Positions 14,938-18,906 of a stretch of 21,293 nt of DNA are shown piece by piece. Source of the stretch: a virus; IMG/VR virus record IMGVR_UViG_3300042731_006586, positions 1 to 21,293 of that record; one strand, given 5' to 3'. Every line of letters starts with the position of its first letter. Positions within the stretch are counted from its first letter, which is position 1. The position numbers were made by a program, and so were the translations under genes. The notes under the pieces are model-generated. The model made no database searches. It saw nothing but the letters and a program-made list of their open reading frames with translations, and was not told where the DNA came from.

Positions 14938-15891
14938 TTAACCTGCTGTAACAGCAGCCTCGTCATCGGCATCATCACCCTCCATCTGTTGGATGAGTTC
15001 TGCCGTGCGTTGTTTGGCCCACTTCTTCACAGATTTGTAATATCCGTGGGCACGGATGTGCTCGAGATCATCCAGCTTCATGTCTGGAATGTCCTCGAGA
15101 GCTTCAAGAAGCTCACGAGCGGGCATTCGCTCCTCTTCCTCGATTTCAGCCTTCACCTGATTGCACAAGTGAAGAACACGAGGATTGATAATCTCATCTT
15201 CTGAGACCATCTCAGAGGGAGATACGCGCTCGCGCTCTCCAAAGAACTTGGCTCCACCAGGACCAGTACCCTTCTCAGTCACTTCATGGATGGGCTGTGG
15301 TGCATTGCCGGAAACAGGTTCTCTCAGAGTGCGGTCTGCAGTGCGACGACGCCGCTCCTCAGACTCATCGATTGCTGCGTCTACGTCTGGTTTACCTTCC
15401 GAATCCATCATGTTCTTGCTCTTCGCCCGCTTGGAGAAGTATGCCTCATATTCCTCCTGGGACAGAAGCTGGAGCGCTGGTGGTCGACGACTCAGCATCT
15501 TGCGGAAATCCATCGAGCTTTTGATGGCATCGAACGGAATATGCTGGGTCAGATTGACCGGATCTCTGCTATGTGGGAAGGTAAATCCCTCAGTGCGGTT
15601 GTTGTTGATTGGAAACTCTACAGAAACCTGGGCACTGGCCATGTTCTGCACGTAAACGTCGCGTTCCTCTTTGAAATACTCTGTGAAATTACGGATTGCC
15701 ATGTCTCTTCGCTTCCTTCTAATTGAGTCGATTGGCTTGGAATGGAGAAGTTGGATGGCGAAAGGATCTTTGGAGATGACAATTGCCTTGCCTTCCTTTA
15801 CCAACTTCCGCGCTAAAGGAGGCTTGGTGTATTCCAAGAATCGCTTCTCGGAATCCAAAACCAAAATTCCCTGCCAAGGCCGCTTCGCCAT
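14938..15891 (-). CDS. Virion-module protein with RRXRR/PLMP-like N-terminal domain
   Basis: 317 residues. Residues 8-50 (VLDSEKRFLEYTKPPLARKL, then VKEGKAIVISKDPFAIQLL) follow the layout of the RRXRR (PLMP) domain that starts IscB-type proteins: a VLD strand, a P-x-x-A-R-K-L helix, a KA-x-V strand and a PF-x-IQLL strand. It is followed by an Arg/Lys patch (SIRRKRRD), but no RuvC or HNH motif follows. Residues of about 87-145 contain a copy of the small virion domain found in other proteins here (PVNLTQHIPFDAIKSSMDF, LQLLSQEE). The C-terminal half is charged and helical (KAEIEEEERMPARELLEALE) and may be partly disordered. An internal ATG at 15702, behind an AAGGA site, could make a shorter product lacking the first domain. 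The ATG at 15891 has only a distant GAGGGG site. Confidence 0.62.
   Translation of the reverse strand: MAKRPWQGILVLDSEKRFLEYTKPPLARKLVKEGKAIVISKDPFAIQLLHSKPIDSIRRKRRDMAIRNFTEYFKEERDVYVQNMASAQVSVEFPINNNRTEGFTFPHSRDPVNLTQHIPFDAIKSSMDFRKMLSRRPPALQLLSQEEYEAYFSKRAKSKNMMDSEGKPDVDAAIDESEERRRRTADRTLREPVSGNAPQPIHEVTEKGTGPGGAKFFGERERVSPSEMVSEDEIINPRVLHLCNQVKAEIEEEERMPARELLEALEDIPDMKLDDLEHIRAHGYYKSVKKWAKQRTAELIQQMEGDDADDEAAVTAG
15702..15720 (-). promoter_or_regulatory. Possible internal translation start in the 317-residue gene
   Basis: An AAGGAAGCGAAGAGAC stretch precedes an in-frame ATG whose first base is at 15702 (protein start MAIRNFTEYF). It would give a 254-residue product without the RRXRR-like domain. 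The ribosome site is better placed than that of the upstream ATG. It may also be fortuitous, since purine-rich Arg/Lys codons mimic ribosome sites. Confidence 0.3.
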
Positions 15892-15917
15892 GCACAGGCC
15901 AGCCCCTCAATTTGTTT

Positions 15918-15935
15918 GTACCGCCAAAACGGTAC
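15918..15935 (-). other. Perfect six-bp hairpin upstream of the 317-residue gene
   Basis: GTACCG and CGGTAC flank a six-base loop. It lies 27 bases before the start codon on the transcribed strand. It has no following T-run and is not a terminator; it could be a leader structure or protein-binding site. Confidence 0.3.
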
Positions 15936-15954
15936 GGGCGTTTCACCCACCTTG

Positions 15955-15971
15955 CCCTGCCCACCCGGCCC
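15955..15971 (-). other. Canonical G-quadruplex motif on the transcribed strand
   Basis: The minus strand reads GGGCCGGGTGGGCAGGG: four runs of three G with loops of 2, 1 and 2 bases. A fifth GGG follows at 15946-15948. It sits in the leader between the terminator-like hairpin and the start of the 317-residue gene, so it would be in the RNA if transcription crosses this gap. Such short loops normally give very stable quadruplexes, most of all in RNA. Confidence 0.6.
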
Positions 15972-15988
15972 ATTCCGGATGAGGAGAC

Positions 15989-15997
15989 AGTTTATAT
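15989..15997 (-). promoter_or_regulatory. Promoter-like box ATATAAACT
   Basis: Minus strand ATATAAACT, identical to the core of the promoter at 228-255 and similar in form to TATAAATA-type phage late promoters. No -35 box is visible at the right distance. It would give a leader of roughly 90 bases in front of the 317-residue gene, including the quadruplex motif. Confidence 0.28.
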
Positions 15998-16015
15998 CCC
16001 CCTATCGGGAGATCT

Positions 16016-16032
16016 CTCCATCAGAGATGGAG
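16016..16032 (-). other. Seven-bp hairpin with three-base loop
   Basis: CTCCATC and GATGGAG pair around an AGA loop (plus strand reading). It directly follows the terminator-like hairpin at 16042-16069 in the direction of transcription and may act with it to stop or slow RNA polymerase. The overlapping palindrome GAGATCTC at 16009-16016 is an additional symmetric site. Confidence 0.35.
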
Positions 16033-16041
16033 GTAAAATCC

Positions 16042-16069
16042 GGTGAGGCAGCGGTGGAACTGCCTCACC
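16042..16069 (-). terminator. Terminator-like hairpin after the 191-residue gene
   Basis: A perfect 10-bp stem (GGTGAGGCAG with CTGCCTCACC) around an eight-base loop begins 15 bases after the TAG stop of the 191-residue gene. On the minus strand it is followed by GGATTTTACC, a short T-run, so termination is plausible but probably partial. It marks the right side of the largest gene-free gap in the window. Confidence 0.55.
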
Positions 16070-16084
16070 AGAAAATTCACCAGA

Positions 16085-16660
16085 CTACGGCTTCAGGATT
16101 TTCACCCGAAGCGCTGAGTTGATGATGGGAGTCGGAGTACCAGCAACATAGGTGGTCGCGATCGAAATCTCGTCACCCTTCTCCACTGTTGCTCCACCCT
16201 CATCACCGTACAGAGTCTGACGCGCAGCCGTGACAGTCGTGGCATCGGCAACCAAAGCTGATGCAAGAATCGTGGTGCCATTCTTGAGAACATCAAACGT
16301 CATGCTCTCACCAGCACCAGGAATTGCACCAACCTGAGCCTCAACCTGGATCACGCCAGCCATGTCAGCGGTGCCAAGAAGCATCGTTGCTTGAGTGGCA
16401 GCAGCTTCCTGCACCCACTCCATGAGCTGTGAATCCAACAGACTGTCGATGTCTGTCGCTTCGGACTCTGTGGAAACCGTCAGACGACCAGCAGCAACCA
16501 GCTGCTGGATGATCGGACTCTTGTTGAGATCGTCGGCAGCAACTTTGTCACCGACATCGACATTTCCACCGGCAGGAATGTTCTCTCTGAGAACGGTCTC
16601 GCCGATACCAACATCGAGTGACAACGGATTGCTACCAGGATTTCCAAGCAATACCTTCAT
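16085..16660 (-). CDS. Small head-side virion protein
   Basis: 191 residues. Residues 1-65 form the small beta domain reused in this block (MKVLLGNPGSNPLSLDV, IPAGGNVDVGDKV, NKSPIIQQLVAAGRLTVS). An acidic linker with a helix follows (SLLDSQLMEWVQEAAATQA), then a C-terminal beta domain (about 95-191) with AGVIQVEAQVGAIPGAGE and TFDVLKNGTTILASALVA, which resembles small decoration or adsorption-type beta-sandwiches. A strong AGGAGG site lies six bases before the ATG. It sits directly after the major capsid gene, from which it is separated by hairpins. Likely a capsid decoration or head-associated protein; not assigned to a named family. Confidence 0.55.
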   Translation of the reverse strand: MKVLLGNPGSNPLSLDVGIGETVLRENIPAGGNVDVGDKVAADDLNKSPIIQQLVAAGRLTVSTESEATDIDSLLDSQLMEWVQEAAATQATMLLGTADMAGVIQVEAQVGAIPGAGESMTFDVLKNGTTILASALVADATTVTAARQTLYGDEGGATVEKGDEISIATTYVAGTPTPIINSALRVKILKP

Positions 16661-16693
16661 GTTTCTCCTCCTGGTAGAGGTCTAGGTAAGAGT

Positions 16694-16741
16694 GATGGAT
16701 GAGGGGTACTAGTAGTACCCCACCATCCCGTCCTTACGGAC
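16694..16741 (-). terminator. Two hairpins between the capsid gene and the 191-residue gene
   Basis: On the transcript the first is GTCC-GTAA-GGAC (16730-16741), a short stem capped by a GNRA-type tetraloop. The second is an 8-bp perfect stem, GGGGTACT with AGTACCCC (16703-16721), three-base loop, extended by an outer GATGG/CCATC stem to 16694-16727. No real T-run follows, so they may protect or process the capsid mRNA end rather than terminate fully. Confidence 0.45.
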
Positions 16742-16749
16742 AATCACCC

Positions 16750-17985
16750 TTACTTGCGACCCTTCGCCACCGATCTCGGGTTCGGGATACCGAAGCCGAT
16801 GATCTCACCAAAGGCCCAGCCCTTGACCAGACGACGGTGGCTGAACATGTTGAACGGCTCGGAGAACAGCTCAACACGAACGCCCATCTCGCCAAGGTAC
16901 TCACTGCCAGTGACGGCGTAGAAGGTGCCCGCAGGCACGACTTCCTCAACACCGGTTCCGGCTGCCGTGATGATCTGAGCGTTGAGGATGTTGCCGATGT
17001 ACCCGGCGAGAATCAACTCGCGCTCGGTAACCGGGTCAACATTCGCGCTCATCGTCTTCACGATGTCGGAAAGCTCGGCACGGTTGATGAGGAACTTCTC
17101 CACCATCAAGCGGTGACGCTCAACCTGGTAGCGAACATCCTCAAACGCCGAGATGCCCAGCGTGGCGAAGATGGTCTCAGAGTTGACCGTGACAGCCGCA
17201 CGATCGAGAAGGCCGAGGGCTCTCTTGTCCTCTTCCAGCTCGATCTCCTGGCGTGCGGTGTCTTGCGCACGATCCAGAACATCGTAGTTCATCTGGTAGA
17301 TGTCCTCGATGTCCACGGTCGGGAACGCTGTCACCTTGAACTCGGACGGCTGGATGAAGCGCCCATGGAGTCGAGACTCAATGGACTGACCATCCTGGCC
17401 AACCACCCAAGCGGTGGAACGAACGTCCTTCGCGATGCGGAACAACTCGCCTTGCGCGAGCGGGCGCACACGGTAGACCTTGCGTGCCCAACCCTCGTAG
17501 TCGATGATGTCCTTGATCGGAAGGAGCAGCTCCTGACCGACGATGGCAAAGCCTTCACCGGTCGGGTCCTGCATCGCAGCTGCGAGCACCTTGCGGCGAT
17601 CCTCAGCTGGCATCTCGGTGGACGCCTCACGATAGAACTGACCAGGAGCAGCCTTCTTCGTGACCGTGTTCAACAGATACGCGATCTGTTGAAGGGCATC
17701 GTTGTCGTCCTGCGCGTTCAGCTCGCCCTTCTTGTCGAACATCCGGTTCGAAAGCTTGGTCGAGCCAACAGCCTGACGAATGCCCTCACGATGTTGGTGA
17801 CCACCGTAGGCAACAGGGTTGAAGTTCCCATCCGGATCGTGCGACTGCTCTTGAGCCGGATTGGTGAAATGCTCAACCTTGTGAGCGTGAACTCGGTCGG
17901 GCTGAGCAGGCGGAGGGGCTTCTGTTGGCTGACGAGCTGCCGCCCCGGCTGCAGCAATGCGTCTGTAAGGATTCACAACACCCAT
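16750..17985 (-). CDS. Major capsid protein (HK97-fold type)
   Basis: 411 residues from the ATG at 17985 (MGVVNPYRRIAAAG). This start has AGGAG nine bases upstream; the reading frame is open further back but only reaches a poor TTG. Residues 1-80 are Ala/Pro/His-rich and look like a removable N-terminal arm. The core holds segments typical of myovirus capsid proteins: FKVTAFPTVDIEDIYQMNYD, VLDRAQDTARQEIELEEDKR (spine-helix-like) and the C-terminal strand GWAFGEIIGFGIPNPRSVAK. It assembles the capsid shell. It is flanked by hairpins on both sides and has GC-rich codon use, both fitting very high expression. Residues 69-77 (IRQAVGSTK) match a motif near the C-terminus of the upstream putative scaffold protein. 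Confidence 0.83.
   Translation of the reverse strand: MGVVNPYRRIAAAGAAARQPTEAPPPAQPDRVHAHKVEHFTNPAQEQSHDPDGNFNPVAYGGHQHREGIRQAVGSTKLSNRMFDKKGELNAQDDNDALQQIAYLLNTVTKKAAPGQFYREASTEMPAEDRRKVLAAAMQDPTGEGFAIVGQELLLPIKDIIDYEGWARKVYRVRPLAQGELFRIAKDVRSTAWVVGQDGQSIESRLHGRFIQPSEFKVTAFPTVDIEDIYQMNYDVLDRAQDTARQEIELEEDKRALGLLDRAAVTVNSETIFATLGISAFEDVRYQVERHRLMVEKFLINRAELSDIVKTMSANVDPVTERELILAGYIGNILNAQIITAAGTGVEEVVPAGTFYAVTGSEYLGEMGVRVELFSEPFNMFSHRRLVKGWAFGEIIGFGIPNPRSVAKGRK
17755..17781 (-). other. IRQAVGSTK motif in the capsid protein N-terminal arm
   Basis: Encodes residues 69-77 of the capsid protein. The same nine-residue pattern, IRQAVGTTK, occurs at residues close to the C-terminus of the protein encoded at 18907-21293. 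The codons differ, so it is conserved at the protein level rather than as a DNA repeat. Candidate prohead-protease site or shared binding motif. Confidence 0.5.
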
Positions 17986-18028
17986 TTTCTTGTTCTCCTC
18001 TTGTTTTCTCGTTTTCTGGTTCTCCTGA
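17986..18028 (-). promoter_or_regulatory. Capsid gene leader with duplicated ribosome-site block
   Basis: The minus strand holds two near-identical blocks, AGGAGAACCAGAAAA and AGGAGAACAAGAAAA, separated by an A-rich spacer. The second, with AGGAG at 17995-17999, is correctly spaced for the capsid ATG. The A-rich, unstructured leader right after a strong hairpin should load ribosomes well. Confidence 0.5.
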
Positions 18029-18030
18029 AA

Positions 18031-18056
18031 CGGTGGGCTCAATTAAGAGCCCACCG
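18031..18056 (-). terminator. Strong hairpin between decoration and capsid genes
   Basis: A perfect 10-bp stem (CGGTGGGCTC with GAGCCCACCG) with a six-base AT loop, 14 bases after the upstream stop codon. Only TTTC follows on the transcript, so it is either a leaky terminator or an RNA-end/processing element isolating the capsid message. It lies 45 bases before the capsid start codon. Confidence 0.5.
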
Positions 18057-18070
18057 TACCGGGATTACTA

Positions 18071-18859
18071 TCAGGTCACGATAACAGGATCACCACCCAA
18101 CCGCACGCCGAGGAACGGATCATCGGCAGACGGGAGCTGGATGACGTGACCTACGAAATCACCCTCACCACTGTCACTGGTGAACAAGCCAGCCAGCGCA
18201 GGGGTTGCACCACCACAGTACAGGTTCTTCGTGACACCCGTGAGAGTGTACACTTGAGCCGTGTCATACTGAGTGGTGTAGAGGATGGTGGCGTCGGTGA
18301 TGACCGTGATTCGGCCATCAGCGATGGTCACATCATCCAGGAAGTTGAAGAAGTTCCGACCTTGGAAGTCGAAATCGCTGCTGGACAGCTCGAACGTGTA
18401 CGTGACGTACACAGTGGTGGCAACCGGAATGGAAGAACCACCACCCGCGTGGGTGACAGTACCATTGGCTGCCGAAACCGTATAGTCCGTCGTGAGAGTG
18501 TACGGCGTACCAGCGAGATCTGGCAGATCCTGGATCTGCAGATTGCTCACGTTCGGCTTCTTCAGGTTGACGGTATCGCCAGAAGCCGGGAACGAAATCG
18601 GTTCGTCCACATTCACTGCTTTGTAGACGTTCGTCTTGTTCCACTTGGCAACACCAAGAACTGGCTTGCTGGTGCATTTGACAACTTCACCGGCAGCATC
18701 GTGCGCGACGAGCATGCCTGCTTCGAAGTCAGCCGCCTCAGCAGCCTTCCACACTCCGACATCCTGAAGGATGACGGACCGACCCAGGTCCAGCCCTCTC
18801 GGGAAGATATCCGACTGGAATGCTCCAAGACGAGGGCTGTTAAGTCCCACTGCACCCAT
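18071..18859 (-). CDS. Putative head decoration protein
   Basis: 262 residues, beta-rich, no signal peptide. The central part contains the sequence TDYTVSAANGTVTHAGG followed by a VYVTYTFEL strand, a pattern common in Ig-like or lectin-like beta domains of virion proteins. The C-terminal part (NLYCGGATPALAGLF, GDFVGHVIQLPSADDPFLGV) resembles the end of capsid fibre or decoration proteins, where a vertex or surface subunit is encoded next to the capsid gene. An AGGAGG site lies eight bases before the ATG at 18859. Position directly upstream of the major capsid gene supports a head-surface role; the exact family is not established. Confidence 0.58.
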   Translation of the reverse strand: MGAVGLNSPRLGAFQSDIFPRGLDLGRSVILQDVGVWKAAEAADFEAGMLVAHDAAGEVVKCTSKPVLGVAKWNKTNVYKAVNVDEPISFPASGDTVNLKKPNVSNLQIQDLPDLAGTPYTLTTDYTVSAANGTVTHAGGGSSIPVATTVYVTYTFELSSSDFDFQGRNFFNFLDDVTIADGRITVITDATILYTTQYDTAQVYTLTGVTKNLYCGGATPALAGLFTSDSGEGDFVGHVIQLPSADDPFLGVRLGGDPVIVT

Positions 18860-18889
18860 TTGATTAACCTCCTAGTTGCAGTTTAAAGT

Positions 18890-18904
18890 GGGGCGGATTG
18901 CCCC
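18890..18904 (-). other. GC hairpin after the putative scaffold gene
   Basis: GGGGC pairs with GCCCC around a five-base loop, two bases after the TAA stop. ACTTTAAACT follows on the transcript. The stem is short and the T-run has three bases, so at most a weak terminator. Confidence 0.3.
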
Positions 18905-18906
18905 CG

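Noticed and set aside
14938-15891. The RRXRR-like gene as an IscB or other RNA-guided nuclease, with a nearby guide RNA
   Set aside because: There are no RuvC or HNH motifs after the first domain, the protein is short, and the upstream gap shows hairpins but nothing I can recognise as an omega-RNA.
17986-18042. An upstream extension of the capsid protein by 19 residues from a TTG codon
   Set aside because: The extension would be coded by the ribosome-site-rich leader and part of the hairpin. The ATG at 17985 has an ideally spaced AGGAG.
16699-18084. A long plus-strand open frame (about 461 codons) opposite the capsid gene
   Set aside because: It is the mirror of the capsid gene, whose GC-rich third positions keep the opposite frame open. 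It has no ribosome site in front, a composition rich in Arg/Leu/Val with no recognisable domain, and crosses the hairpins on both sides of the capsid gene.
18880-18888. CTTTAAACT box as a promoter for the decoration gene
   Set aside because: It lies about 20 bases from the start codon, so transcription from it would begin in or after the ribosome site.
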